Made by a program: the position numbers and the translations under genes
The notes under the pieces: model-generated
What the model saw: only the letters and a program-made list of their open reading frames with translations
The model's database searches: none
Told to the model about the DNA's origin: nothing
Part shown: positions 46,225 to 58,215 of the stretch, one piece after another
Numbering within the stretch: position 1 is the stretch's first letter
How the letters are laid out: each line of letters starts with the position of its first letter
NCBI GenBank assembly: GCA_020631735.1
Contig: CM036168.1
Location: forward strand, 99,902,036 to 99,966,035
DNA length: 64,000 nucleotides
Direction: 5' to 3'
From: Saccharum officinarum
Lineage: Eukaryota; Streptophyta; Magnoliopsida; Poales; Poaceae

Positions 46225-46554
46225 GGGTCTCGTTTAGTTTGTGGGTGAAAAAAATTGAGGTGTCACATTAAATGTTTTATAAGATGTCGGAAAGGGTGTT
46301 CGGATACTAATAAAAAAACTAATTGCATAACTCGTCTGGAAACCGTGAGACGAATTTATTAAGCCTAATTAATCCTTCATTAGCACATGTGTTACTGTAG
46401 CAAATTATGGCTAATCATGGACTAATTAGGCTTATAAGATTCGTCTCGCGGTTTCCATGCAAACTGTGTAATTAGTTTTTTATTTATATTTAATGCTCCA
46501 TGTATGTGTAAACATTCGATGTGACGGGGTGAAAAGTTTTTGTAAAAACTAAGG
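46225..46554. mobile_element. MITE of the GGTCTCGTTTAG family (about 330 bp)
   Basis: Left end GGTCTCGTTTAGTTTGTG, right complement GGCCTTAGTTTTTAC. The interior has a nearly palindromic arrangement (GAGACGAATTTATTAAGCC with CTAATTAGGCTTATAAGATT). Joined directly to the next MITE. Confidence 0.7.
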
Positions 46555-46780
46555 CCATGTTTAGTTCCTAAAAATTTTCAAGATTCTCCGTCACATTGAA
46601 CGTTCGGACACATGCATGGAGCATTAAATGTAGACGAAAAAATAAATTACACAGTTTGGTAGAAAACCACATGACGAATCTTTTGAGCCTAATTAGTTCA
46701 TGATTGGACACTAATTGACAAATACAAACGAAAGTGTTATAGTAGCCAAAATTAAAAATTTTCACGAACTAAACACACCC
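46552..46780. mobile_element. MITE of the GGCCATGTTTAG family
   Basis: Left GGCCATGTTTAGTTCC, right GAACTAAACACACCC, with the core ACGAATCTTTTGAGCCTAAT. It abuts the preceding MITE with shared GGCC. Confidence 0.75.
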
Positions 46781-47012
46781 TAAGTAGAGCCTTAACCTTG
46801 TCTGGCAACCGGGTCGATTCAGCCGGCCGCCTCGTCCCATCACTACTCGTTGGCCTGGATATCAAGCCAGCTCGGCTCGTTACAGCTCAGCTCATTAACA
46901 GCTCGTCTCGTTATGGCTCGTTATACTATCGAGCCAGCAGACTAGCTCGGCTCGGCTCGTTAGCGAGCTCGAGCTGGCTCGTTTGGCTCGCGAACTAAAG
47001 CACAAAAATACA

Positions 47013-47760
47013 TTATAGAGTTTTTGTCCAGCCACCATGAACATTATGAAGTATGCAAACACATCACTTGCATACATAGAATGAAATAAACATTGTACCT
47101 ATAAATTTAACGATGGAGAATATAATCCCTTGATTGATCACTAACTAGAGTTTTTGTCTAGCCACCTTACAGCCACCACACTTCACAGTCACAGGCTCAC
47201 AGCATCATCAATTCTGTTTTTTAGCATGGAGCAAAGTAAATAAGCAACTAGAGTACTAGACTGAGAAAATAAACAGCTAGCCAGCTCTCAGTTGCAGGGT
47301 TGCTGTTACACCACAGCAGCATACATTTTACACAGCAAAAGATTATAATTGCAGCAAGTCACCGTCCAAAAGATTCCTGGTTCTCTTCTCCCTTCTTGTA
47401 GCCTGTCGATCACCTGTAGGGATGAATGGATATAGTTACAGCAACATTCATTCTATAGTATATACACAATAAAAGAATTAAGCATTACATTCCCAGTGTA
47501 TGGAAATATTTTGCCAATAATGGAATGGAACCAAACCAAACTACAGGCACCATCTAGCACTAACTAGAGTTTTTTTTTGTCCAGCCACCACAATCATTTT
47601 ACAGTAGCAGCATACACAGTAAAGAATTAAGCATTACATTCTAAAATAGACTTACTAGTTGCTTTCTACCACACTATTGGGGAAATCCACACTCTCAGTG
47701 TCACCATCATCACCATCTTCCCCCTGTACAAACAGCAAAAGAATTGAGCATTACATATTT
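47013..47760. repeat. 3' untranslated part of the hAT gene with three dispersed repeats
   Basis: AGAGTTTTTGTC(C/T)AGCCACC occurs near 47018, 47146 and 47563, and AGCATTACAT near 47480, 47630 and 47746. These look like internal duplications of the element's 3' region. No coding part. Confidence 0.6.
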
Positions 47761-50140
47761 ACATACACAAAATTTATGGAGAAATGGAATTGATAAATAG
47801 ACGAAGTGTGGCCATCGCCATCACATACCAGAAGAATAGGAGGACTTTTAGAACCTCGTATCCAACTAGATGCACAAACTAGTGCTTGAACTGTTGTTGG
47901 CTTCAAAGAACTCCTATAGTCATCAAGAATTCTACCTCCACAACTGAAAGTGGACTCGGATGATACGGTGCTTGCCGGGATAGCTAAGAACCTCTTTGCC
48001 ATACTAGACACAACAAGAAATCTAAGAGCATTCACCTTCCAATAGTGGAGTAAGTCGAAATTCTTATCATTTAAAGGATGGTTTACTTCATCTAGGTATA
48101 TAAGTAACTCATACTTTGAACTTTCTGAAGCACTAGACTCTAGAAAGGATTGAAATTCACTTGAAACAAGACAAGCTACTGAGCTGGTTGTTTCCTTTGA
48201 TGATGAGGCTGATTGAGTGGTTGAGCTGCTACTGCCACCCATTTTTCGGCGTTGCTCCAACTCATGCTTCTTGTACAGCTCTTATAACTCTTTGTTTATA
48301 TCCGCAAGCTCTTGTTCACACCTTGAGGAGTCATAAAGCTGACTAAAATAGAACTGAATATATCTCATTTTGAACCTAGGGTCAAGGATTGTAGCAATAA
48401 CCATGACATTGTTCGTGACTTCCCAATATTTATCAAATTTGTCTAACATTGCAGCACCCATTTTCTTCAAATATGTGTCACTAGAATTTTTTGCCTTTAA
48501 CAATGCAAGCTTGACTTTCAAAATGTAAGGGTAGAAGACATTAGCAGTAGGGTAAACTGATCCTGAAAATGCAGTGGTTGCTCCAGCCATCTCTCCAAGA
48601 ATTGGTCTAATCTTCTCGTATATGTTCCATTCAGATTCTGTAGGTTTCCCTGCATAGTTTTGGTCTACTTGAGCATAATAACCAAATGCAGCTCTATAGT
48701 CAATGCAAGTATCCAGCATTTTATATGTTGAGTTCCACCTTGTTTTAACATCAAGAGACAAATATTTTCCAACTTTAATAGCATACTCATTGCAAACCTC
48801 TACAAATTTGTATAGGCGACTTGGAGACCTCTTGAAATATTTCACTGTATTCCTTAGGTCACTTATGAGGCCTTCTATTTGTTCTAGACCATCATTAACA
48901 ACCAAATTAACTATGTGAGCAGCACAACGAACATGGAAATATTTGGGATCAAACTGGCCATTCTTTCTAGCAAGTAGCTTGGCTGACAAATTTGTAGTAG
49001 CAGTATCATTATTTGAAGCATTGTCAAGGGTGAGTGTCATAACCTTATCTTCTATTTTCCATTCCACCAAGCACTCAAAAACAACATGAGCTATCACTAA
49101 ACCAGTGTGGGGAGGATCCAACTCAACAAAGTTAAGAACACGACATTGCAAAACCCAATCACTATCTATGTAATGTACCACCAAACACATGTACTAAACA
49201 TTTTGATTGGATGTCCACAAATCAGTTGTCAAACTTATTGATTTAGCCTCTCTAAGACTCTTCTTTAGCTGCTCTTTCTCAGATTCATAAAGTTTCATGC
49301 ATTCATTTTTAATAGTCTTCCTACCAATACATTCATAGTTGTTATTCATCCACTTCATCAAGATATTAAACCATTTATGCTCAACCATCCTAAATGAATA
49401 CTCATGGACAATTATCATCTTTGCAATCAATTTTCTAGTGTGCTCATGATCATATTCAGTAGGATTAACAACAAGACAACCATCATCTGCAACATAGTTT
49501 AGTGTACCTTGAGCAAGTTGTCGTTTAGCCTTAGCAAGCTTGTTCTGAAACTGTGTGCAGCGACCAAGGTGGCGGTTCAGCTGTGAAGTTGCTCCCCCTT
49601 GATGGTATACATAACTCTTATGACAAAATCTGCACTTAGCCTTTGTGACCATAACACCAAACTCCTTTGCAGATGGAACAGTTATCTCCTTGAAATACTT
49701 CCAACAACCAGCCCTCTTTCCTCTCTTTACCTTGGTCTTAGGAGACAAATTTATACCAACCCCAACCTTCAATTTCTTTCGCCCTCTAGCTGCCTTTGAA
49801 GGATTAACGGCACACTTACATCATCTCCAACCTCCTCCTAACTTTCATCATCATCTGACGGCACGCTTACAGATATAGCAGAAGCATCATTCATGTCAAA
49901 GTTCTCTCTGCCATTCTCATCCTCCGCCAAAGGCTCGATGTGCTGCTACACAGATTACATACTGGTCAAAGATCAATTTTGCTGCACAACTAGCGTACAG
50001 ACTACAGTCTACAGATTACACAAATCACATATGTTCACATGAACAAACATAAATAAATTGGCATGGTGGCATCCTGCACGGTTCCTGTTCACACGAATCA
50101 CACACATGACACATCCATCCTAGGCTACATCTCCTACAGA

Positions 50141-51468
50141 CAGGGGCGAATCTAGACTAAATTGTTGCCGGGGTCAGCACATACTTATGTACTAAACTTA
50201 TAGAAAACGGTATTAAAATATAGAAAATGAAAATGATTGGTATGTAATTTTTCTACATTTATTTTTTAAAAAGAGAGAAACCTCTGCTTACAAGAAAGCA
50301 AGATAGCAGTTACATACCGGGGCTACCAGTTTCCAGACAGAACCAGAAGCTAGATAACATAGTTCACACCCAGGATAGCTAAGCAGACTAGCCAAAGCAC
50401 CTGACTAGTCCTATTACACTCAGATTTCGACTATGTCTGGGGATTTTTCTACATTTTAGTGATGAGTACAAAAATGGTTGTGAAACAAATGAAAAGTTAT
50501 AAATGTTTATGTTTCGCTAAATTCAGAAACGATCAAAAATGATATTATAATATAGAAAATGAAATGGTGGTACGGGATTTGTCCCCATCACTTTCACCTG
50601 TAGCTGGAGGGAATTTTTTCCAAGAATCGATCCATTGTGCTTTGATTACCTATCAAATTAGTCGACACAATGAGAAAACGCTAAAACAAACACTAAATAA
50701 CGTGCAAGCAAGCCCAGTTATATGATTAGAAATCACTAATTTCTTTACCTAGCATCTTGTTGGAATTAGCCAATGACGAGTAAAAGAAATTGCTTCCTAT
50801 ATATGAACGCAGCCACTAACTTGTTTGCTTCTGAATTCTGATTATACCAAATAACCACTAAACACAAAATAAAATATAAGAGACTAAGAAAACACAAGAG
50901 CCAGGACAGGACTCTAAGTTTATGAATTGAAAGCTAAATCGTCAATGTGTTGCACAATTTCAGCAGCCTGCTAGTCTCCTTTGAGTCCACGTTTTGAGTC
51001 ACGTTCACGTTAGTGGGCTTGCAGCTTGTACTAGGCTTCAATTTTGGCTTTGTTTAGATACCAGATTTCACCCTAAAATTTCACTATGTAAAAAGAACAT
51101 TTCTCATCACATCAAAATGCCGGCACATGTTTGTAGTACTAAATATAGATGAAATAAAAAACTAATTACACAGTTGTGTTGTACTTTACGAGACGAACAT
51201 TTTAAGCCTAATTAATCAATGTTTGGACAATTATTACTAAATAAAAACAAAATTGCTACAGTGTTACACAGTATTTACTGTGCAAAGTTGGTTGGTATCT
51301 AAACAAGCCCTTTATTCTAACTTGTGCGTTTGGGCTGTCAGCTTACCGGTGTCAGGTATTAAATTTGGTTGGGGTCGTAGCTGTCGAAAAAAAAGGGTAC
51401 AAGAGATTCACAGAAAGTCATCGGGGTCAGATGAGCCGACCCGACGATATAAAGTAGATTCGCCCCTG
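50141..51468. mobile_element. Non-autonomous hAT element (1,328 bp) inside the transposase intron
   Basis: Inverted ends CAGGGGCGAATCTA are exact at both termini and flanked by CCTACAGA on both sides (50133-50140 and 51469-51476), a perfect 8-bp duplication. Subterminal CCGGGGTCAG and CGGGTCGGCTCATC blocks are present. It has no coding capacity and contains a MITE at 51046-51310. Confidence 0.92.
51046..51310. mobile_element. MITE nested in the non-autonomous hAT element
   Basis: Left end GGCTTTGTTTAGATACC, right complement GGGCTTGTTTAGATACC, so the first 17 bases pair almost fully. The interior contains ACGAGACGAACATTTTAAGC. It is close to the copy at 54953-55217. Confidence 0.8.
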
Positions 51469-52188
51469 CCTACAGATCAAATCATCAAGAAAAATATATA
51501 CCTTGTCCGTGTCTACTGATACAGAGGCCGATGGAGTAGTGGACTTTGTAGCTGCGGATTCTCGACCATGACCGCGGCCACCGCGATTGCCTGTCACCAT
51601 CTTGCGTTTGCTCCTGGATTTAAGACTTGCCGCCACCGAAGGAAGCATCCCTGGGGATGGGACCTCTTCCTCATCCTCCATGATCAGATCGAGAAGGGAT
51701 GCGGCGAAGGAGATGTCGGCAAGCTGGTGCGTGCGCGCACGGCGAGGAGATACAGCTGCGGCGACGTCTGGCGAGGAGCTACGTGTGGACCGCTCGCGAG
51801 CAACTCGCGAGCTGACTCGAGCTGGCTCGTTATAAACTGAGCTGGCTTTGTTATCAAACAAACTGGCTTGTTATAAAATGAGTCGAGCCACTGACGAGCG
51901 AGTTGAGCGACCTCGCGAGTTACGAGTTTTTCGTATTTCCGTTGCCACCACTAGCCACCCGCCGCCATCTGCGACTGGTTCTTGACCGCGCGCGCTGCAC
52001 GGGTGCATCGCATCCTGCATGCCCGATGCCCGTACCGATTTGACAGGGCCGTGCATATCCTCAGGATCTATAGCACCGGTCAGGGGTTCGCTTCGTCCGT
52101 CATCAGAGGACCGAAAGCCAGCGTCGCAACACGCAGCACAGTCTCAGTCTAGACGTTCATTAGTTGTCAGCTCTTCGTTTTCTTCTCC

Positions 52189-52432
52189 GGCCCGGTTTAG
52201 TTGCAAGAAATTTTGCAAAATTTTTCAATATTTTTCGTCACATCGAATCTTCGGACGTATGCATGAAGCATTAAATATAGATAAAAAATAAAACTAATTA
52301 TACAGTTTAGACGAAATGGACGAGGCGAATCTTTTAAACCTAATTAGACCATGGTTGGATACTAATTGCCAAATAACAACGAAATTTGCTACAGTGTCAT
52401 TTTGCAAAAAAAAAATACATCTAAATCGGCCC
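52189..52432. mobile_element. MITE of the GGCCCGGTTTAG family
   Basis: Left GGCCCGGTTTAGTTGC, right complement GGGCCGATTTAGATG, with the core GACGAGGCGAATCTTTTAAA. Confidence 0.75.
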
Positions 52433-52859
52433 TCAGTGTTCTCACGTGTGGCCGGAGCCGTTCAGGCTCCTCTAGAGCTGACACCCTCCAGTGGGTCGAG
52501 ATCAGCTTGAGCGCGCGAAGGGGTCAACCGCCGAGCCGCGACATGGACAGGCAGAGAGACTGAGAGAGCAGCTCGTTCCACTCCGTCCCGTCGGCGTCTC
52601 ACCGGACACCTGTGCGAGCCATTACGCCGTTGACAGGTGCGTCCATGTAAAAGTAAAATATTTCCAACTTGTCATATCATAGGAAAAATATGGCTTATCG
52701 TCGTTTTATTGGTCGACAAAAATAGACACCGGACGGATCGGTGGAGGCGATTGGATGCCGGCTGGACCAGCGATTGACGTTTTTTTTTTCATTTTGTCTG
52801 GGTTCGTGTCCATGCAGAGTCCGCATACTCAACTCTTTCAGGATATGGAGGATCTCACC

Positions 52860-53250
52860 TTGTATGGTCTCGTTTGGTTTCGCTGAAAAGCCAGGTTGAT
52901 AAATACTGTTCGCTGATTTGATGTGAGAGAGAAACACTGTACTAATTGGAAGATCACACATTGTACTGATATTGGGTAGCACATGATACATCGTTTTGGC
53001 AGTTGAAGGACCACGACACGACACTTTGTTAGGACTAGAAGATAAATGGATTCTTTACTTTTATAATAATCTTTTTTTAACTTTTATTTTTTTAAATAGC
53101 CTCACTTATTCAGCCTGTTTGTTTGTTCTTATCAACGCTTATCAGCGCTTATTCAGCAGTATTTTTCTCTCATAACAAATCAGCATCGATCGGTCAGAAA
53201 GTATCCAGCGAACGGGGTGATTGTTTGCTTCAAATAAGAACGGGCTAAGA
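52860..53250. mobile_element. Fragments of a second MITE family (CAGCGAACAG type)
   Basis: TTCGCTGAAAAGCCAGGTTG to AGAGAGAAACACTGT (52875-52940) and CAGCCTGTTTGTTTG to ATCCAGCGAACGGGG (53117-53218) are related in inverted orientation. A relative sits at 57150-57275. Borders are not defined. Confidence 0.45.
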
Positions 53251-53255
53251 TTGAG

Positions 53256-53495
53256 GTAGTGTTTAGATGGTGTAAAAGTTGGTGTAAAGTTCATGTAGCA
53301 CTTTTCGTTGTTATTTGGTAAAATTTATCCAATCATGGACTAACTAGGCTCAAAAGATTCGTCTCGACATTTACAGACAAACTGTGCAATTAGTTATTTT
53401 TTTACCTACATTTAATACTCCATGCGTCCAAAGATTCGATGTGACGGGGAATCTTGTAAAATTTTTAGAATTTTGAAGGAAGTAAACACTGCCTG
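53256..53495. mobile_element. MITE of the AGGCTCAAAAGATTCG family
   Basis: Left GTAGTGTTTAGATGGTG, right complement CAGGCAGTGTTTACTTCC, core GACTAACTAGGCTCAAAAGA. It ends about 880 bp before the SMR gene's ATG. Confidence 0.7.
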
Positions 53496-54269
53496 ATATA
53501 AGATTCAGGCTAGGCCATTTAGCAGAAATTCATGGGCCAGAGGCCGAACAGCAGAAACGGTCCATTTACGGCCGAGGAGGCCCATGTAATCCTGCCGTTG
53601 GCGGCGTAGTACGGCAAGTCAACGCGCCGCGCCGCAGTTTTCCACACGGGGGACGAGAGACCACCCGATCTCCTCCCGATGCGGGGCCCAGCTGCCCAGG
53701 AATCCGAGGCGGAAGGGATCATTCCAGCAGCTCCAGACCACGCCCCCGCACCCGGCTCACGTGGACCGTCCGCCGAGGGCCCTCCGGCCAGCGCACCACG
53801 GTGCACCAAGGCCGAGACCACGGCGTGCGTGGGGTCGTGGGGCAGGGCGGCGCCGAAGTCGGGGACCCCACCGTATTCGGTCGTCCATCACTACCCGTAC
53901 ACACCTGGCACGCCTAACAGACCACGTAACGCAGTGGAATCCAATGCGGCATATCCTTCCACTCCAATCTTACACCAAGACCCCTCATTAACAAAGTTAA
54001 CTCGTAGAAACCCCTCCTCTTGTGGCCCAGGAAGGACTGATCCGTGATATCTTATAACGCAGGTCCTCCATCTAAAGAAGTTTTAAATCGAAACAGCGCA
54101 TTGCGGCTTCCCGCCCCTCCGCGCACCCTTTTCCCGCTTAATTCCCACTCCCCGCATCCGACGGCGCGGGATCCGCCACGTCACCGATTCGGGCCCGCCT
54201 TGCTCAGCACGGAGCCGTCCAGTTCCGTCCTTGGGAAGCCTGATCCTCCCGCCGCAGCCAGCCCCCTCC

Positions 54270-54276
54270 TTTATAT
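54270..54276 (+). promoter_or_regulatory. Candidate TATA box of the SMR gene
   Basis: TTTATAT in a GC-rich context, 98 bp before the ATG at 54374. This would place transcription start near 54300 and give a leader of about 70 nt. Confidence 0.5.
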
Positions 54277-54373
54277 GCTCCGCCGGCCGCATCTCTTCCA
54301 TAGTTCCCTCCCAATCCCGCGTTTCAAAAAAAGGAAAGCAAATTTCTTCTTCCCTCGAAAAATCAATCTCGCA

Positions 54374-54640
54374 ATGGAGAGCAGCGTAGGCGTAGAGAAG
54401 GCGGCGGCGGCTGTGGCTGTTGGCGGCGGAGGAGGAGGGTACGGCTGCGGCGGGTGGGAGACGCCGAAGCGGGAGGAGTGCCGCATCCCGGCGACGCTGC
54501 CCTGCCCCGCAGCGCCGAGGAAGGCCGTGCCGGACTTCGGGAAGCGGCGCAGCCCACCCAAGAACGGCTACTTCCAGCCGCCGGACCTGGAGGCGCTCTT
54601 CGCTCTCGCGCCGCGGCGCCAGGCCTCCTCCTGCGCGTGA
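54374..54640 (+). CDS. SMR: SIAMESE-related cyclin-dependent kinase inhibitor (SMR)
   Basis: Single exon, 88 codons, ATG at 54374 and TGA at 54638. After a short alanine/glycine-rich head (polyglycine at 17-22) it has the SMR signatures in order: WETPKREECRIPA (28-40), CPAAPRK (44-50) and YFQPPDLEALFALAP (66-80). These are the motifs plant SMR proteins use to bind and inhibit cyclin-CDK complexes, blocking entry to mitosis and promoting endoreduplication, often under stress. Small intronless genes of 80-130 codons are usual for the family. The reading frame is open further upstream, but this ATG is the first with a plausible leader and a TATA box at the right distance. GC-rich codon use fits grass genes. 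It looks intact. Confidence 0.85.
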   Translation: MESSVGVEKAAAAVAVGGGGGGYGCGGWETPKREECRIPATLPCPAAPRKAVPDFGKRRSPPKNGYFQPPDLEALFALAPRRQASSCA

Positions 54641-54952
54641 CTTCGGCGGCGGACCGGCAATGGCAGAGAAGGGCTCTGCTCCAGATTGATTTTGGGAGTT
54701 GTAGATAGGTTTCCAGTCTCTGTACTCACTCTAGTAGGGTTTAGTAGCGGGTGGATTAGGGAGGCAGTAGGAGGGTTTTAGGGAGTAGTAGGTAGGTAGG
54801 TGGGGTGGATGCTTAAGATGAGAACTCATATAAGCATACTGTTTCGTTCAGATGATGAAATCCTTATATGTTTCTTGTCACCTGTGCCTACTGATGCCAC
54901 TAGCCCTTTGTGCGATTGAGATGTTGCAGCAGATGTTCACTAAGCCCTGGTT
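54641..54952 (+). other. SMR 3' flank
   Basis: Contains the probable 3' untranslated region, with a GTAGG-rich stretch at 54735-54810. No canonical AATAAA was seen; GATGAAATCC at 54855 is the nearest weak candidate. No further gene. Confidence 0.4.
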
Positions 54953-55217
54953 TAGTTCTCAAATTCAACCCCAAATTCCACTATGCAAAAAGAAGATTCA
55001 CATCACATCAAAATGTTAGCATATGTATGGAGTACTAAATATTGATGAAATTAAAAACTAATTGCACAGTTTTATTGTACTTTACGAGATGAACATTTTG
55101 AGTCTAATTAGTCAAAAATTAGATAATTTTTACCAAATACAAACGAAAATGCTACAGTACTACAGTATCTTACTGTACCGAATCGGCGCCACCCGATTCG
55201 GTAACTAAACACGGCCT
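54953..55217. mobile_element. MITE of the TTTAGTTCTCAAATTCA family
   Basis: Left GCCCTGGTTTAGTTCTC, right GTAACTAAACACGGCC. The interior is very similar to 51046-51310 (TTCACATCACATCAAAATG-like, TACTTTACGAGATGAACATT). Confidence 0.75.
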
Positions 55218-55318
55218 AATACTACCTGTGGGCTGCGGTTGCTGCGGTGGGCGATTGCGGGCGGCGTGAAGAATGCGGCGGCTGCGCTGTTTGCTTCACT
55301 TGTATGCGCAGCATCTAT

Positions 55319-55373
55319 CTAGGATACTGCTGATGATGGTGATCTACCTAGGATACTGCTGATGATGGTGATC
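55319..55373. repeat. Tandem duplication, 29-bp period
   Basis: CTAGGATACTGCTGATGATG occurs at 55319 and 55348, followed in both by GTGATC. Two copies only. Confidence 0.85.
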
Positions 55374-55558
55374 GGTGGCCAGGTTGCAGCTTGAAGCTTC
55401 GAAAAGCCTCTCCAGTCGTCCAGCATGCTTCATTCCTACTGCTGCAGTCTATTATCCCGTTTAATCGGCGTTATTTGAAAAAAGGTGTTTTTAATGGATG
55501 GTTAGAAGCAGTAATCCGTGCAGATGAAGTGATGTTCATTGCTGTTCCTCCCATCTGG

Positions 55559-55796
55559 ACCTTGTTTAGTTCGCTCTAAAATGCAAAAAGTTTTCAAGAT
55601 TTCCCGTCACATCGCATATGCGGCATATATATGGAACATTAAATGTAGGTAAAAAATAATTAATTATACAATTTATCTGTAAATGTCGAGACGAATCTTT
55701 TAAGTCTAGTTAAATCATGATTGAACAAAGTTTGTCAAATACAAATGATAAGTGCTACCGTGCTTTTTTAAAAAAAATGGAAACTAAACATGGCCC
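55559..55796. mobile_element. MITE of the ACCTTGTTTAG family
   Basis: Left ACCTTGTTTAGTTCGC, right GAAACTAAACATGGCCC, core GAGACGAATCTTTTAAGTCT. Confidence 0.75.
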
Positions 55797-58215
55797 TGGC
55801 AGTACATGAACTGGAAGGCATTAAAACACAATCGAGAGGGAAGCTGTGCTCTTGAACCCGGCCGCAGTTATTGTGGCTGCCCGCGGGAGCCCTGCAGCGC
55901 GATGTGGGCTTTGCATTCCCCTGCCTCCTGGCCTAGGCGCAATGCAATGTACTCAGAGGCCGGCCCGTGTGTGTGAGTGTGTGACTAGCGTCAGAGGCGG
56001 CTTCAGAGAGCTCGCTTCTGTGGTCCTGAATCCATCATCGCGAGGCCGGGGTGACGCAGACGGCTTCTAGTTCGAGATGCTGTGAACGACGAGCCGACAG
56101 AATAACAAGACAAGCTCCGCTGCTCGCCCGGTGGGGGTGGGGATGGCTGTTGCTTGTTGGTGACCCGGGCGGGCATGTGTTGTGCCTCGAGGGCACCGGG
56201 CGCTTGCCGGCCTCCGTGTCCCGTGCCGCCCCGTGGTGACTGGTGAGGCCTGTGGCACGCGGCGGGAGGGAGAGGGACCAGCAGGGCAGGGTGAGGACGG
56301 CGGAGAGCGTACTCCTTAACAGTGTGCGGCACACCACACTCTGTTCTGTTGCGAATGTGATGCACTGATGCTCCTGCTGCAAGTGAGATTTTAGGTCCAC
56401 TTCAATTAATTTACACTTACATGTCGAAAGATTTGCTGTGCCTGTGCTCGTAGGTTGATGATATCCAAACAAATGTTTGCGATAGGTTGCCAAGTAACTT
56501 TCGCGGTTCTCCTTTCCTCAACGACCAACACTCGCGACGTGTAAAATGTCTGTCGGCTTCTTCTACGAGGGAGCATCCTGACGGCAACATGGCACCGGCC
56601 AATTAGCCATGCAATTTGGTTTTGATTAATGCTGATAATAAGCAAAGCGTTTCCCGTTGCAGCTACTGGTTCCACCTCCACGATGGCACTACAGATTAAT
56701 GCAATTTGGTTTTGATTAAATTAATGCTGATAATATAGTACTATTATGCAACTCAAGCAAAGCGTTTTCCGTTGCAGCCACTGGTTCCACACTTCCACCT
56801 CCACGACGGCAGGCACTAGAGATTGAAAGGTGCGCAGCTGAAGGGGAGCGTCGGTCCCCAACCACTGCACGACGCCAAACTGCGAGACCCGGACCTCAGT
56901 AGTTCAGTCAGATCCTTTGTCCTGAAGCCAGACATCACACACAGTTTGTTGGCACCATCACATCTGAATTCTGATCTGGCGACACAAAACCACCACTAAA
57001 GCATTTGTCCCATCGCAACCAACACTGATTCGTGCTAATCTAGTCGTACTCGTCGCAACCCAAAAAGGTCACAGTGGGTAGCATGCATGCCATACGCCTT
57101 CTCTGTTCCTCGTTCCTGTTGAGCAAGTATAGCAATTTGCCTAGTTCCATAAATAGGCATCGTTTGAGCTATTCAGCGGAATCAGCAGCCATCCAACAGT
57201 GTTTTTCTCTCACAATAAACCAGCGAACAGTACTTTCAGCCACAATAAACCAACGAAACGAACAGGCTGATACACAATGGTTTAGGCCTCGCTTACAAGG
57301 GTGCAGAGGTGACGCGCGTTTGGTAAGGAGTAGTTCAGGTAATGGACTCAACTGATTTGGCAAAATAAATGCACAATCGGAGGCAAGTCGTTGCATTCTC
57401 TCTGGTTTTTTATTCGTATAATTGGATCATGCCTTTTTACTTGCTTTATATTCAAGGGACAACAAACGATGCCTGACATGTTCCTGGTCCTGGATGGTTC
57501 TGCCTCCTCGCAATGTCAGAAAGTTTTCTGCACCAAGTCGACTGTTTTTCACATTTTTTCTAAAAGAAAAGGTCATCCAGAATTCAAGTTCTATACCTTC
57601 AGGGAAATATACTAACTGTGGTTTGTACGTGACCGCGATATGAAGAGACAACAGACGCCACCAAATCAACATAATTTTGTTTAACATCCAGGTACTGACT
57701 GCTGTTCAAATCACCGACAACGTACGTCGTCCTGTAATTTAGCCTGCACAAAAGTGCAGATCAAAATATTCGACTAACGGCTTGCATGCCATTTGAGAAT
57801 TGTACTACTGGTACAGATATTGGTCTTGCTAAATGCTAATCATCAGGTGGCTGATACCTTTGAATCCACAGGCAACTTATGCTTATGCAAACTATATGTG
57901 GTTGGAAGTGTATGTGATGCAGCTGCTAGTTGTTGATTTGATGGGCAAAATTGGACTTACCTCCCAACAAAACTCAAGCACCTAATGGTTGTTCTCTTTA
58001 GGAAAATTTTGATTCCAAAGTACATTGTTCAAGACTCGATTACTCGAGGGACCCTATATGAAAAAAAAATATTAGGGCGAGCACGGCCTGTTAACAAAGT
58101 AGCTAGATTGGTTGGAAGCCTCAAATACCAAACCGGCTGAGGCTCTGTCCCACAATGCCTGCTCTGTTGCCGGACCCAAGCACAGGACTGCTTATTTGTA
58201 CAACTAACAACGGAA
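55797..58215. other. Spacer with a 100-bp duplication and MITE fragment, no gene
   Basis: At 56608-56824 a segment opening ATGCAATTTGGTTTTGATTA is duplicated about 90-100 bp apart (second copy from about 56698), each ending with GTTCCAC(AC)TCCAC text. At 57150-57275 lies a fragment related to 52860-53250. Open frames at 55846, 56051 and 57391 show no known domain. A GC-rich patch at 55850-56300 has no clear exon structure. Confidence 0.5.

Larger units (their letters stand above)
47751..51681 (-). pseudogene. hAT transposase (BED finger, RNase-H-like core, hAT dimerisation domain), two exons, inactivated
   Basis: Exon 1 is 51681-51502 (MEDEEEVPSPGMLPS..., donor GACAAG|gtatat) and exon 2 is 49945-47751 (acceptor ctgtgtag), joined in phase 0. 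The BED finger is at about 49560-49740 (CRFCHKSY...LNRHLGRC). The core follows with TTDLWTSNQ, LTLDNASNND and HVRCAAHIVNLVV. Its C-terminal dimerisation block is RFLAIPASTVSSESTFSCGG. Lesions: an amber in exon 2 near 49840, a frameshift near 49805, an amber at 49194-49196 and an ochre at 48282-48284, both of the last in frame. Apart from these the length is full. The intron (51501-49946) was invaded by another hAT element. Confidence 0.9.
46840..51925 (-). mobile_element. hAT transposon with BED-type transposase (borders unresolved)
   Basis: Both ends of the interval carry clustered subterminal motifs of the type GAGCTGGCTCGTT/AGCTCGGCTCG in inverted arrangement (46850-46990 and 51790-51920), enclosing a BED-finger hAT transposase gene on the minus strand. 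Inner parts of both ends read GATAxCAAxGCCAGCTC. I could not find a convincing terminal repeat or 8-bp duplication, so exact ends are open. It belongs to a different hAT lineage from the element at 12734. Confidence 0.7.

Noticed and set aside
52695..53024. Minus-strand frame of 109 codons
   Set aside because: Overlaps a MITE fragment, no domain, no codon bias.
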